Source: Polyodon spathula (Eukaryota > Chordata > Actinopteri > Acipenseriformes > Polyodontidae). From it: a stretch of DNA of 64,000 nucleotides. Under the pieces are notes generated by a model. That model was given only the letters and a program-made list of their open reading frames with translations, made no database searches and was not told the origin of the DNA. Of the stretch, positions 48,694 through 60,168 are shown in pieces. The translations under genes were made by a program, and so were the position numbers. Where the stretch lies: positions 28,731,470 through 28,795,469 of the forward strand of contig NC_054536.1 in the NCBI RefSeq assembly GCF_017654505.1. Direction: 5' to 3'. The stretch's first letter is position 1, and every line of letters begins with the position of its first letter.

Positions 48694-49403
48694 TGTAACA
48701 GGGAGAGATCTGTGCTGACTCTGCTGGCGTGTTCACGGGCTGCAGGAAGAGGGCGGCAGTCGCCCAACAACCGCCTGTGAGTCATGGCAGTGACACGGGG
48801 AGGTGGGAAAGTGTGAGTGTGGACTTTCCCCCTCTCTGAATGGCCGAGAGGCGGGTCTTGGGTGATTGTCGGTCCTATAAAATAACGCTCTGTTGTTTCC
48901 TCAGGTCTGCCCACTTAGACGCGCTAAGGGTGCGGACACTTTGATTCGGGACCGGGAATCAGCGAGACAGAGAGAGAGAGCGGGGAACCCTTGGGCAGAC
49001 CCCGGCGTATTGTGAAAGAGCAGGCGAGATAGCCGAGAGAGTAGGACGGTGATCCGGGTCGTGCGGGTAGCGGCGACCGGGATAACGCTGCCGAGTGCAG
49101 CACCTTTTATTTGTAGTTTTATTACTGTTTTATTTTCCCTTGTTCTTTTCGCATTCTGTTTTCATTATTATTTCTTTGAGCACCTGCGAGTGCATTTGCA
49201 GTTCGTGTACCAGCTGTGGTATTTCCGTGGTGCTGTCTATCATCGTTGATAGGCAGCCCACGGTCAACAGTGCCCTCTACCGGAGAGAAAAATACAAGGA
49301 AAAAAAAAAGAGCCGGTCTAAAATAAAACTGGGCACCTGTGTGGTGTTTCCCAAATACACCTGTCTGTCTCCTTGTCAGTGAATTACCCACACCCCTTCC
49401 ACA
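48694..49403 (+). repeat. Left LTR (710 bp) of the Gmr1-like element
   Basis: It starts TGTAACAGGG and ends CCTTCCACA. TATAAAA is at 48876-48882 and AATAAA at 49322-49327, giving an approximate U3/R/U5 layout. Small open frames inside (near 49049-49382) recur unchanged in the right LTR and are not treated as genes. Confidence 0.96.
48876..48882 (+). promoter_or_regulatory. LTR TATA box
   Basis: TATAAAA in the left LTR; the equivalent in the right LTR is at 54010-54016. It is expected to start transcription of the genomic RNA shortly downstream. Confidence 0.75.
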
Positions 49404-49405
49404 CG

Positions 49406-49425
49406 TGGTGTCAGAAGTGGGATTC
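49406..49425 (+). promoter_or_regulatory. Primer-binding site, tRNA-Leu
   Basis: TGGTGTCAGAAGTGGGATTC matches the complement of the tRNA-Leu(CAG) 3' end plus CCA over all 20 nt, two bases after the left LTR. It primes minus-strand DNA synthesis. Confidence 0.9.
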
Positions 49426-49472
49426 ACTGGCACTGCCCCAAGCAGTGCAGCTATAGAAGGAGCAGACGAGCC

Positions 49473-52400
49473 ATGGATGCTACGCAGTTTGCGGCGATGA
49501 TGGACCTCCTGCGCCAGACGCTCACCGCAGCAGTGCAGGGGGCGGCAAGACCCGCAGCTCCAGACCCCCAGTTGCAACGCCCCACAAAAATGACGGCCGA
49601 GGATCGACCTGACGCCTATTTGGAGGTGTTTGAAGCTATGGCGACCTCGGCCGGGTGGGATCCAGCCCGGTGGGCTAGTTACCTGCTTCCTCAGCTCACG
49701 GGGGAGGCGCAAGCAGCAGCGAGAACGCTGTCCCCGGATCGGATGATGGATTACCCCACGCTGAAAACCGTCATCCTTAATCGCGTGGGGGCCACACCGG
49801 AGGGGTATCGGAAGAAATTCCGAGAGGAGCAGTTTGCGGTAGGGGAGCACCCACGAGCCATCGCCCACCGTCTGAAGGATTACGCACTGGGTTGGTTGAA
49901 CCCGGAGCTGAACACCAAAGCCAGGGTGGTGGAGATGATCGTGGTGGAGCGCTTCCTGGAATGTCTAGCCCCGGAACCTCGGCTGTGGGTCCAGCGGCAG
50001 GCACCAGACACGCTGGACCGGGCGGTCGAGCTTGCCGAGCGGTACCAGGCAGCAGAACCAACGCCCGCGAAACTGCCCGGGAGGAGTGCGGCTACTGGAT
50101 CGCCACCTCAACTGGCCCCAGAAAGGGCGAAGGGACTGGGGGGTAGGGGTAGTCCAGGATTTGGTCGGGGGGTGTCGGCGGGAGCTCCCGGCCCGGGTAC
50201 TGGGGCAGGGTGGGGATACCCACGGGCTGCTGCAGTGTCGGACCGGGGTCTCGCGCGGACGCCTTATCGGCGAGCCCCTTTTATGGCTCCTGTGTTTCCC
50301 CCTCTTTTCAAAACTTCGGGGAGAGAAGCCAGCCCACCGAGGTGTTGGACGTGCAGGGAGGTGGGCCACCTCTCCCGGGACTGCCCCGTGATGGAGTGTG
50401 ATCTCAGCCGACCAGGTAGGCACGTTCAATTACCTCAGTCACTTCAGCACACGGGTTTTGTTATTCCTGTGACAGTGGATGGTACAAAAACCCAGGCTCT
50501 CCTGGACTCAGGGTGTAGTCAGTCTCTGGTACAGGAGAGCCTAATCTCACCGGGGCATAAACGTATATTGGGACGGGTGCATATTAAATGTATTCATGGG
50601 GATGTCCGCTCCTATCCCAAGATAAATGTGTGTATGACTATTGGCCAGCAGGTGACGCAGGTGCAGGTAGGATTATGTCCTCGATTGCCGGTACCAGTAG
50701 TTCTGGGACGGGACTGTGAGCAGTTTAAAGATTGGTTGGCTGCTCTGACAGCCCCGTCCTCTTTATTGGCTAAGAAAGAGGAAGTAATTGGAGAGATTTT
50801 TCCCTTTCGCGATCCAGAATGGTTTTGCCATAGATTTAAACCCTGTAAAACTAAACGGGAGCGTCGGATCGCTAAGAATGAGGGCTGGCAATGGAGGGAG
50901 TCGGAGAAGTTTCAGGTGGGGGCGGTTGGTGAAGAGTCCGGGGGGGAGGTCGCGGAGCCAGCGCAGGGGTCTGGCTCGGCTGCCTCTGCTCGGGACCGAC
51001 CTGACCCCGAGTTGGAAGCCATGGGAGCTGATTTCTTAGCTCGCTCCCGTGACTTCCGACTCGAGCAAGGGCGTGACGACGTGCTGGGCAGGCTCTTTGA
51101 CCAAGCAGCGGTGGTTAATGGTCGGGTGGTCGAGCCCAGACGCGCCGCCACGTACCCCCACTTTGAAATTGATCGAGACCTACTGTACCGTGTTGATAAA
51201 TTACCCCAGACCGGTGAAGTGCGTCATCAGTTGCTCATTCCTCAGCCCTTTAAGGAGGATTTGTTGCAGCTGGCTCACGCTATTCCCCTGTCTGGTCATT
51301 TGGGAAGGGATAAAACTAAAGCAAGGCTTGTGTCACGGTTCTTCTGGCTGGGGCTGGATGGCGATGTTAAGCGGTTTTGTGAGCGTTGTGGGGAATGTCA
51401 GAAGGCCAGCCCTAGAGCCGTTCCACGAGCCCCTCTGGTGCCTTTGCCCCTAGTGGAAGCTCCGTTTGAGCGTATTGGGATGGACATAGTTGGGCCACTA
51501 GAAAGGAGTGCGGCAGGATACACCCACCTACTTGTCATTCTGGATTACGCTACGCGTTATCCAGAGGCAATTCCCCTCCGATCTATGTCCGCTAAGTCTG
51601 TTGCCAACGAGCTTGTGAAGGTTTTCTCCCGGGTGGGGATTCCCAAGGAGATACTAACCGATCAAGGCACCAATTTTATGTCCCGGCTAATCCGCGGAAC
51701 ATGTAAGCTTTTGGGAATTAAGACCATTAGGACCTCTGTGTTTCATCCTCAGACAGACGGTTTGGTGGAACGCTTTAATAAGACCCTTAAGAACATGTTG
51801 CGCAGATTTATTCGTAGTGATGTGCGTTACTGGGACCAGCTGATTCCTCCCCTTCTCTTTGCGATCAGAGAGGTTCCCCAGGCTTCCACGGGGTTTTCAC
51901 CATTCGAGCTGCTGTATGGGCGGAGACCCCGGGGCGTGCTCGATCTGGTCAGAGAGATGTGGGAGGAGCAGCAGGACAATTCGACCAATACAGTCCGGTA
52001 TGTGTTGGACCTGCGCAAACGTCTTGAGTCTGTTGGGAAATGGGCGCATGACAATTTGCAGCAGGCGCAGCACAGACAGGAGACACAATATAACCGAGGA
52101 GCCCGGTTGCGCACATTTCAGCCGGGGGATAAGGTACTTCTTTTACTACCCAGTTCTGAGTCGAAACTCTTGGCTAAGTGGCAAGGACCCTTTGAGGTTA
52201 CACGCCAGGTTGGGAAGGTGGACTATGAGATCTGCCAGCCGGAGCGACGGACAGAGAAACACATTTACCATATCAATCTTTTAAAGCCTTGGTTACAGCC
52301 AGAGGCGTTGTTAGTGGCGCATGCAGATGACGTCACGGACCTGGGACCTGATCTTTCTGTGTTGGCAAGAAAAGGATCGGTACAGATTGCTGAGAATCTG

Positions 52401-53783
52401 ACACCAACGCAGAAATGTCAGGCTCGCGGTCTGGTGGCGGAGTTTCCTGACGTGTTCTCTTCAGTCCCGGGGCAGACTCGAGTAGCCCATCATCACATTG
52501 ATATTGAGCCGGGGGCGCTAGTTCGCCAGAGGCCGTACCGTATACCTGAGCGTAAAAGACAGGTAATAAAAGCGGAAATTGACGAAATGCTGAGACTGGG
52601 GGTAATAGAAGAGTCCCAAAGTGACTGGAACAGTCCGATCGTTTTAGTCGATAAGCCAGACGGGTCAACTCGATTTTGCATTGATTTCAGACGAATCAAT
52701 GAGAAATCGAAATTTGACGCTTATCCGATGCCCCGAGTAGATGAGTTGCTGGAGCGTCTAGGCACGGCTCATTTTATGACGACACTGGATTTAACGAAGG
52801 GGTACTGGCAGATACCCCTGACTCCGGAATCTAGAGAGAGGACGGCGTTTTCGACTCCCTTCGGGTTGTACCAATTCAGGACCATGCCCTTTGGGTTGCA
52901 CGGAGCCCCCGCCACTTTCCAGCGGATGATGGATCGCATCTTGCGGCCCCATCAGCAGTACGCCGCTGCTTACATAGATGACGTGGTTATCCACAGTGAG
53001 GATTGGCCGAGTCATCTGTGTAAGGTAGCGGCGGTGCTGCAATCCTTGCGGGAGGCGGGGCTCACTGCTAACCCAAAGAAGTGTGCCATTGGGAAGAGTG
53101 AGTCGGAGTATTTGGGGTATCGAGTAGGGGGCGGCCAGATCAGACCGCTAGTTGCTAAGGTGAAAGCCTTGGCTGACTGGCCGGTTCCTACAACCAAAAC
53201 CCAGGTGCGCTCATTCTTGGGACTAGCGGGCTATTATAGAAAGTTCATCCCGAGTTTCGCTACGCTCGCTGCTCCCTTGACAGACCTCACCCGGAAGGCT
53301 GCCCCAAATACGGTTCAGTGGACGGAGTCGTGCCAGAGGGCCTTTCTCGCCTTGAAGCGGAGGCTGTGTAGTAAGCCAGTACTATGCAGCCCGGATTTTG
53401 GTAAGAGGTTCACCCTGCAGACGGATGCGTCAGAGACAGGTCTCGGGGCAGTGTTGTCGCAGGAGGTTCGGGGAAGCGAGCACCCAGTCCTGTATATCAG
53501 CAGGAAGCTCCTTCCCCGCGAGAAAAATTATAGCACCATCGAGAAGGAGTGTCTCGCGGTAAAATGGGCAGTCGAGTCACTCCGGTACTACCTCCTGGGG
53601 CGACACTTCACCCTGGTTACAGATCATGCCCCCTTAGCATGGCTTCACCGGATGAAAGATAGCAATGCCAGAATCACACGGTGGTACTTGGCCTTGCAGC
53701 CCTATGCCTTCAGGGTAGTCCACCGAGCAGGAAAGCTGCATCAAAATGCAGACTTTTTCTCTCGGGAAGGCATGGGGGTGTAA
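49473..53783 (+). CDS. Gmr1-type gag-pol polyprotein, order gag-PR-INT-RT-RH
   Basis: 1436 residues in one frame from the ATG at 49473, 69 nt after the LTR, with no gag/pol frameshift or stop. Gag: a capsid-like region with a SCAN-like stretch at about 108-192, then a Gly/Pro/Arg linker and one CCHC knuckle (CX2CX4HX4C, residues 291-304). Protease: LLDSG with active Asp 345. Integrase: HHCC zinc region (H602, H609, C639, C642), core D671, D730, E766 (35 residues between the last two), and a GPF module near 905-907. RT: FCIDFRRIN near 1068 and the YIDD centre at 1167-1170. RNase H: D1318, E1357, D1384, D1427. All catalytic residues expected for the family are present. The products would form particles, copy the RNA and insert the cDNA. 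Integrase before RT separates it from ordinary gypsy elements. No env-like ORF and no chromodomain are seen. Confidence 0.97.
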   Translation: MDATQFAAMMDLLRQTLTAAVQGAARPAAPDPQLQRPTKMTAEDRPDAYLEVFEAMATSAGWDPARWASYLLPQLTGEAQAAARTLSPDRMMDYPTLKTVILNRVGATPEGYRKKFREEQFAVGEHPRAIAHRLKDYALGWLNPELNTKARVVEMIVVERFLECLAPEPRLWVQRQAPDTLDRAVELAERYQAAEPTPAKLPGRSAATGSPPQLAPERAKGLGGRGSPGFGRGVSAGAPGPGTGAGWGYPRAAAVSDRGLARTPYRRAPFMAPVFPPLFKTSGREASPPRCWTCREVGHLSRDCPVMECDLSRPGRHVQLPQSLQHTGFVIPVTVDGTKTQALLDSGCSQSLVQESLISPGHKRILGRVHIKCIHGDVRSYPKINVCMTIGQQVTQVQVGLCPRLPVPVVLGRDCEQFKDWLAALTAPSSLLAKKEEVIGEIFPFRDPEWFCHRFKPCKTKRERRIAKNEGWQWRESEKFQVGAVGEESGGEVAEPAQGSGSAASARDRPDPELEAMGADFLARSRDFRLEQGRDDVLGRLFDQAAVVNGRVVEPRRAATYPHFEIDRDLLYRVDKLPQTGEVRHQLLIPQPFKEDLLQLAHAIPLSGHLGRDKTKARLVSRFFWLGLDGDVKRFCERCGECQKASPRAVPRAPLVPLPLVEAPFERIGMDIVGPLERSAAGYTHLLVILDYATRYPEAIPLRSMSAKSVANELVKVFSRVGIPKEILTDQGTNFMSRLIRGTCKLLGIKTIRTSVFHPQTDGLVERFNKTLKNMLRRFIRSDVRYWDQLIPPLLFAIREVPQASTGFSPFELLYGRRPRGVLDLVREMWEEQQDNSTNTVRYVLDLRKRLESVGKWAHDNLQQAQHRQETQYNRGARLRTFQPGDKVLLLLPSSESKLLAKWQGPFEVTRQVGKVDYEICQPERRTEKHIYHINLLKPWLQPEALLVAHADDVTDLGPDLSVLARKGSVQIAENLTPTQKCQARGLVAEFPDVFSSVPGQTRVAHHHIDIEPGALVRQRPYRIPERKRQVIKAEIDEMLRLGVIEESQSDWNSPIVLVDKPDGSTRFCIDFRRINEKSKFDAYPMPRVDELLERLGTAHFMTTLDLTKGYWQIPLTPESRERTAFSTPFGLYQFRTMPFGLHGAPATFQRMMDRILRPHQQYAAAYIDDVVIHSEDWPSHLCKVAAVLQSLREAGLTANPKKCAIGKSESEYLGYRVGGGQIRPLVAKVKALADWPVPTTKTQVRSFLGLAGYYRKFIPSFATLAAPLTDLTRKAAPNTVQWTESCQRAFLALKRRLCSKPVLCSPDFGKRFTLQTDASETGLGAVLSQEVRGSEHPVLYISRKLLPREKNYSTIEKECLAVKWAVESLRYYLLGRHFTLVTDHAPLAWLHRMKDSNARITRWYLALQPYAFRVVHRAGKLHQNADFFSREGMGV

Positions 53784-53813
53784 GATTTTCGAATGAACCA
53801 GTGGTGTCATTCT

Positions 53814-53826
53814 GAGGGGAAGGATA
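53814..53826 (+). promoter_or_regulatory. Polypurine tract
   Basis: GAGGGGAAGGATA directly precedes the right LTR. It is the expected plus-strand primer site. Confidence 0.8.
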
Positions 53827-54537
53827 TGTAACAGGGAGAGATCTGTGCTGACTCTGCTGGCGTGTTCACGGGCTGCAGGAAGAGGGCGGCAGTCGCCCAA
53901 CAACCGCCTGTGAGTCATGGCAGTGACACGGGGAGGTGGGAAAGTGGTGTGTGTGGACTTTCCCCCTCTCTGAATGGCCGAGAGGCGGGTCTTGGGTGAT
54001 TGTCGGTCCTATAAAATAACGCTCTGTTGTTTCCTCAGGTCTGCCCACTTAGACGCGCTAAGGGTGCGGACACTTTGATTCGGGACCGGGAATCAGCGAG
54101 ACAGAGAGAGAGAGCGGGGAACCCTTGGGCAGACCCCGGCGTATTGTGAAAGAGCAGGCGAGATAGCCGAGAGAGTAGGACGGTGATCCGGGTCGTGCGG
54201 GTAGCGGCGACCGGGATAACGCTGCCGAGTGCAGCACCTTTTATTTGTAGTTTTATTACTGTTTTATTTTCCCTTGTTCTTTTCGCATTCTGTTTTCATT
54301 ATTATTTCTTTGAGCACCTGCGAGTGCATTTGCAGTTCGTGTACCAGCTGTGGTATTTCCGTGGTGCTGTCTATCATCGTTGATAGGCAGCCCACGGTCA
54401 ACAGTGCCCTCTACCGGAGAGAAAAATACAAGTTAAAAAAAAAGAGCCGGTCTAAAATAAAACTGGGCACCTGTGTGGTGTTTCCCAAATACACCTGTCT
54501 GTCTCCTTGTCAGTGAATTACCCACACCCCTTCCACA
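53827..54537 (+). repeat. Right LTR (711 bp) of the Gmr1-like element
   Basis: Differs from the left LTR by one inserted G and one substitution near 53947, and by two substitutions near 54433-54434. It ends CCACA before GCCTT. AATAAA lies at 54456-54461. Confidence 0.96.
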
Positions 54538-54542
54538 GCCTT

Positions 54543-55979
54543 GTTCTGGCATTTATGTGTTCTGAGGCTTAATCTAAGATGAGTTTACAGACCCCACCCA
54601 TTATTGTGTTCCTTGTGAGCGGTAGGGGTGGAGCACAAAGTTCAAGTTCTAACAGCAAATGGTTTAGCTGAGAATATTTACAATATGTACAAAAAAAGTC
54701 TTAGAGAGGGGGTGACAGCATCCGTCAGGGAAGTTAGCTGTACGATTGATCAGCTTAGACGGCATGGGAAACCGTAAGTAGTTTTTGGGAGGGAGGAGTG
54801 AGAGAGAAGCTAAGACTTGAGCCCTGAATGGGGGCACGGCTTAAAGGCGGTTCAAAATATAATCTCAGTTTCAATTTTAGAAGTAAAATCTGCTATAAAT
54901 TGCATTGGTTCATTTTCTTTTATAAATCCGATTTCGTGTTGCTTACTTGGCATTTGTGGAATTAAAACAAAAGCAAATATGACAGTAACTGAGAAATAAA
55001 GAAATACGTTACATTGCCTGGAATGTTAAATAGTTAATCTTCCCTACATTTGATTAATCTGCTTATGCATACAGTAAATAGCCCCCTGGCATTTACTGCC
55101 TATAGTTCCCTGGAATTGTATGTAGTTAGTTCCCTGGTACATTAGTTGTATATAGTTCCCCTCCCACAATTTAAAGTTAATAAAAATGATGTATGCATTA
55201 TTTATTTCATGTAGAAAAGTAGCTTTAAAATGGTATATCTCTACTCCATATCAATCCCTGAACTTTTTGGTAAGCACATCCTAATTTAGCAACTGTCTAT
55301 ATGATATTTATAAGATTTTAATGTACCTGTTGTGTAGATACAAGCAACATAGGATGAGTATCTAGAAGGAAAGTTAAACACATTTCAGAGCAAGGACTGT
55401 GATCTTCAATGTTGATTATTTCATCATCACATTTAATTCAAAACAAATGAACTGACTCAAATATAAGATGCACAGGTGACATGGCAAAAACTCGATCAGA
55501 GAACCATAGATGATCTGTTGTGACATGTCTTTTTCCTATTTTGAAGGGTCATCATCTTGTAAGGAAGGCCTACAGCTATGGGTCTTTTAGAACATAATCT
55601 TTGTGTATTAGAATATACAAATTAAAAGCTTTAAAAAAACATCCTGGCCTCCCTTATTGTTGAGGTGCCCTTTTCCCTGTGCTGTGGGCTCTGGTGGGCG
55701 AATATGTGTTCTTGAACTGTTTTTCACATGACCTGGAATACAGCTAGTAAGAAGTGACTATTCCCTAGAGCACTGACCAACCTCATCTCATCACGTTACA
55801 TAACTAGGCCTATTTCAGAGATTCTGGTCTTTTACCTTAGATGACACAGTTTTCATTCAGCTTTACTAAAATTGCCTGTACCTTCTCAAACTTTTATCTG
55901 AGCTTCATAAAATTTACCAGCAATGTCAGATTATCCTTTAAACAAATATTCTATTCAGTTCATATTTGTTTTGTTACCC
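54543..55979. other. Non-coding DNA
   Basis: No gene or repeat recognised; TAGTTCCC-type motifs recur near 55078-55160. Confidence 0.5.
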
Positions 55980-55983
55980 TTAA

Positions 55984-57553
55984 CCCTTTAAGGACGGTTA
56001 TCGTGTATACACAATCATACAGAAGTGTCTTTCTAGGCCCATGGTCGGGTAGAAGCGATAAAAAGCGCACATCAATTTATTGACTTACTGGGCCACAATA
56101 CTTTACCAAACATCACTGGATAGGGGAGGGATTGAATTTCACTTCCTGAAAGTTGATTCTTCATGTGACGTCACTGAGACGGTGTGAACGAGTGGTTTGC
56201 TGTGCGCAGGTGTAGTGATGATGCAGTGCTCTGGAATAGACACACACAAGACAGTTCATAATGAAAAACACTCTTTATTGAGGCTGGGTTGTGTGTCGAC
56301 AACACTTGAAATAATAGGCACGGGCTCAACACACCAATGTAATTCACACGCAACACAGACACGGCCACGTGTCCGGACAGTGGGTGCTCTACCTCCTGAG
56401 GTGGTCTCGAGTACGGTATTAAACACTGTGTAGTGTGGACGCAAACCATATTTAGCATTTTTAAGCAGGTTTAAAGGCAACTAATATGGGTTAAAGGCAT
56501 AATATGGACAGGGCCTTTAATTACAGTGCTTTCTGTAATTTGACTGACAGTATTGGGAAAGGTAGTAGTTGGCGTGACAACGTCTGTGTTGCCCTTTCTG
56601 CTAAGTTTTTGTAGAAGTTTGTGTTTTCAAAATGTACAGTACATTGGGAGTGTGTTATTTGATAATATTATCATATAAATAGTTCTGTTTCAGCTTAGGG
56701 AAACATTTGTTTCCCAACGCATTACTAGATCATTTGATGACACAGATTAATGGTAAATTGTGATCCATAATGTGTACTACGTAAAATTAAAAAGCTAAAT
56801 CTTTTCAATCTGCTTTACTTATTCTAACATTAATAACTGCCCCACAAGCCACCGTTATAAAATGGTTGGATATTTCCCTAGAGTTGTGTTCTTCTGTAGG
56901 ATAGTTGTTGAACAAGAAAAAGCTCATTTGCAATGCAAAGGAACGTTACTGCTTTTGACAAAACATTTTCAACCAGTACATTTAGTTTCATATTACAGTT
57001 TAAAATGATGAAGTTATTGAAGTTATGAAACAGTCATTTTAATCTAGTATAATTTTAGATCTGTAAATGGTCCGTACAAGCTTTCAAACAGAAACTGGTT
57101 ATATAGGAACACACAGAGCGATTGCACAATATAAGCTGAATCAAAAACCTGTTGATTTTAAAAATCAATAAAATAATCATTACCTGACTGATATAAGGGT
57201 GCTAGATGGACTTTGCCTAGGGCAGCATGTTGCCTAGCAGCAGACCTGCCCTCGGATTATAGAATAACACATTTTTATACATGTATCTCTTTGAAAACAC
57301 CAAGCAGAATACATAATAATAATAAAAAAATACTTTACTTTTTTTTTGTTTTTTGTTTTTTTTTAAACATATTAAATATAGCGTGGGGGAAAAAAGAAAT
57401 AAGTTTTTATGGTTTATGAAATACTTTATAATGTTCTCCAGTGTTCTGAAAAAAGGAAACAAATTCCAAGATGCTACTGTAAATAATAGACTTTTTGTGA
57501 ATTTTTATAGCAAGAGTCAAATGCAGCCAAAAAAAACCCTGGTCCTTAAAGGG
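55984..57553. mobile_element. piggyBac-like non-autonomous element (candidate)
   Basis: TTAA flanks both sides (55980-55983 and 57554-57557). The ends are 12-bp perfect inverted repeats CCCTTTAAGGAC, matching the CCCTTT start seen in many piggyBac-type elements. The 1570-bp interior has no transposase-like frame. A segment at about 56180-56440 with a reversed AATAAAGAGTG signal may be a piece of an LTR lying inside. Two chance ends 1.6 kb apart cannot be excluded. Confidence 0.55.
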
Positions 57554-57557
57554 TTAA

Positions 57558-58876
57558 ATTACTGCAGCTGATTATTTTGAAGCTAGTGCCACATGAGTGA
57601 ATCTGGCTTGGGTTGTACAAAGTGAAACTAATAAGCATTGAGCGTGTAGAGGCATGAAGCAATAACACCAATATTTCCTCTTCAAAGTGTCTGTGCCAGA
57701 CATAAATGATGTTCTCTCTCTGTACCGAGTTCCAGAATTTCAAACCAAAACAAGCAAGAGCCTATTGAATTCCCACCTACTGTCAATATATTACATGGGT
57801 AGCAGAGTAGCTATATTTACACTGTGGCCCATACAAAAATAAGTCATATTGCATTTTTGTGACCTCAATCTAGATTAGCTCAAGCAAAAAAAAAAAGCTT
57901 GTCTCACAAAACTCAACATGATGTCCTATTTTCAACATCCAGCCCGCACAGGAAAATGTAAACACATCCAAGAAAACCTAATTTGACTCGGATCTGATAA
58001 AATTTACCTAACTGAGGTCAGAGAGCACAGAAATCCAGAAGAAATCCCTGTGTCTGAGCTTGACGTATTTAATTTTCTGCGTAACGAATAGAGACGACAG
58101 TGAGCATGAACCTGGCATAATATGGTCTGTTCAGCACCAGCAACTTTGCTTCCCCTGAGACAACTAAACAGCATTTTCAAGCAAACAAACCTTCAGCAGC
58201 AGCGAGTGAATAGGAGACAGTACCTCCAGCTGGCTGGGATACTTATACGTACACTGCATGCAAACCATCTCCGGTTCCAATTACTTTGAAGGTCTCCACA
58301 CACCGGACACAATGCAACAAGTGAATGTGTCGTACGACAGACTGCACCACAACAAAATAAATAAGTAAACCACATTTTTTTTTATACAAGACGTTCACAC
58401 TGCCTGCGATGTGTGATGAACGACACTGAAGAGGCACAAAAGCGGTGCAAAAAAATTAAGATTGGTGTCTAAATTTGAGATTCTGTCACTCCACAGCTGG
58501 GGAACTGACCAATGAGGAACAGCTTCCCATGCTTTTAGTAAACAATGGTGGAAGATATTTTTTGCAATATCAAAATACCCAGAGCTGTACAATAAAAGAC
58601 ACACAAATTATAAAGACTACACAGCAATGAAGTAGAACATCTGGGAGTCAATTTCCAGGGAACTGGATATAGCTGGTGGTCTGAAACACTATTATCGGTA
58701 TGTATACATTTTCATTAGCTGTATAACGGGAACAATAAAAAATACATGTCAAACAATAAAAACTCAAAATATATTTGTGCTTTTTATTTGTATGTAAACA
58801 TAATGTTGATACTTGTCTTCTTTTTGTTATTTATCAGCTCTGCATGCTTTACATCACATTGATCTGTGTGTGATTA

Positions 58877-58936
<60 letters not shown>

Positions 58937-59192
58937 TTAATTTTAATATAAACATGTATCATAATTAAACCATATATATGTATGATGTTTTGAGCTTGAC
59001 ATTATATTTACGTAATATCTTTGAACATAGACTATCCGACTGTATTAAACTACAACCTAATTTGAATATATTTTATGAAACTTTGTCTCATATAGACACA
59101 CTAGTAGTTTTGGTTGTTTTGATGAGTATTAATAAAGGTTGTTAATATTTTGTTACTGGGGGGTGTTGGGAGGCAAAATTTGTCATGAAAGG
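57558..59192. other. Non-coding DNA with (TA)n
   Basis: (TA)n at 58879-58933. No gene recognised. Confidence 0.5.
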
Positions 59193-59477
59193 TAGCGAAA
59201 ATACCATTTTATTGCCGGACAAATCACATTGTGTGTGGAGACCTCTACAATCAAGCACCACTGATGAAGTGTTCCAGACCACAAGCGATCTTTAACACAG
59301 ACAGTGACACTGATTAAATGCCAATACACACTTCTTACAAGCTCAATATTATCAAAACAATAAAATCCTTCGTAATAAATGTATTCTCTGTCATACAGTT
59401 TGGCATGTTTGAGCCCACACCATAAAATTCCAATGTAGAGGGTGATACCATGTTCAGGGCGAATGACTATTTAAACC
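59193..59477 (-). repeat. Dispersed repeat, inverted partner of 36522-36814
   Basis: Near-identical in reverse orientation. It begins TAGCGAAAATACC and ends near GACTATTTAAACC. The copies lie about 22 kb apart. Confidence 0.85.
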
Positions 59478-60163
59478 TTTTATTTTCCTTTATCACTCCT
59501 GTTAATCAGTTCAGTCCAGGGGTGGAGCAATTTGAGGGCTACAAGAACAAATCTTAGGTATTTGCTCAATGGGGGGAGAGAGAGGGGAATATTGGCTCAG
59601 TGTTAATAACTGTATAAAGACCTCTTGAGTTCACCAGCCAATACAAATATTACCATTTCTGTTTATTTTGTTTTAACCTGTAAATAGCTGTAGTTTAACA
59701 AGCCGGCCACTTTAATAAATTACCACTTTTGTTCATATAACTCCAATCTCACCACAAGACCTTGGCAACAGCACCTTTAGTTTGTTTTATTTCAACTCAT
59801 TTATGTCATGGAACTAATTTCAACCATGCTAGAATTATTTTCCCAAAGAATTCAATTAAAATGAACTGAATTAAATTACTTTTGTTTAACTCAAATACCC
59901 TGTACTCATACTAGCCCACTGAGGAAGGATTTTACAATAGTACTGACTGATGATTCCAAATATTACATTAACGTAATTACTTTTCTTGTCTTAATCAATG
60001 GCTGGTTCATCACAACACAAGCCAACCACACAATGGGCAAATGAAATCAACATTTCACACTGCTCTTTAAAAGCATACACCGTGCAATCAACTTTGTACA
60101 TCAGTGGCTACGTCTTCCATAACACATTGATTATACAACCATTATACACTGTATTCTTTATAG
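59478..60163. other. Non-coding DNA
   Basis: Nothing recognised. Confidence 0.5.
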
Positions 60164-60168
60164 CTAAC

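Larger units (their letters stand above)
48694..54537 (+). mobile_element. Full-length Gmr1-like Ty3/gypsy LTR retrotransposon
   Basis: A 5844-bp element has LTRs of 710 and 711 bp, GCCTT duplications, a perfect tRNA-Leu primer site, a polypurine tract and one intact 1436-codon gag-pol ORF. Integrase precedes reverse transcriptase. Among Ty3/gypsy elements that order defines the Gmr1-like group, first described from Atlantic cod and known from other deuterostomes. The two LTRs differ by about three substitutions and one indel (about 99.4 percent identity), so insertion was recent on an evolutionary scale. All required parts for autonomous movement are seen, but activity itself cannot be read from sequence. 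Confidence 0.96.

Noticed and set aside
49049..49382. Small ORFs inside the Gmr1-like LTR, repeated at 54183-54516
   Set aside because: They recur because the LTR is duplicated; they overlap R/U5, have no domain and are not positioned as genes.
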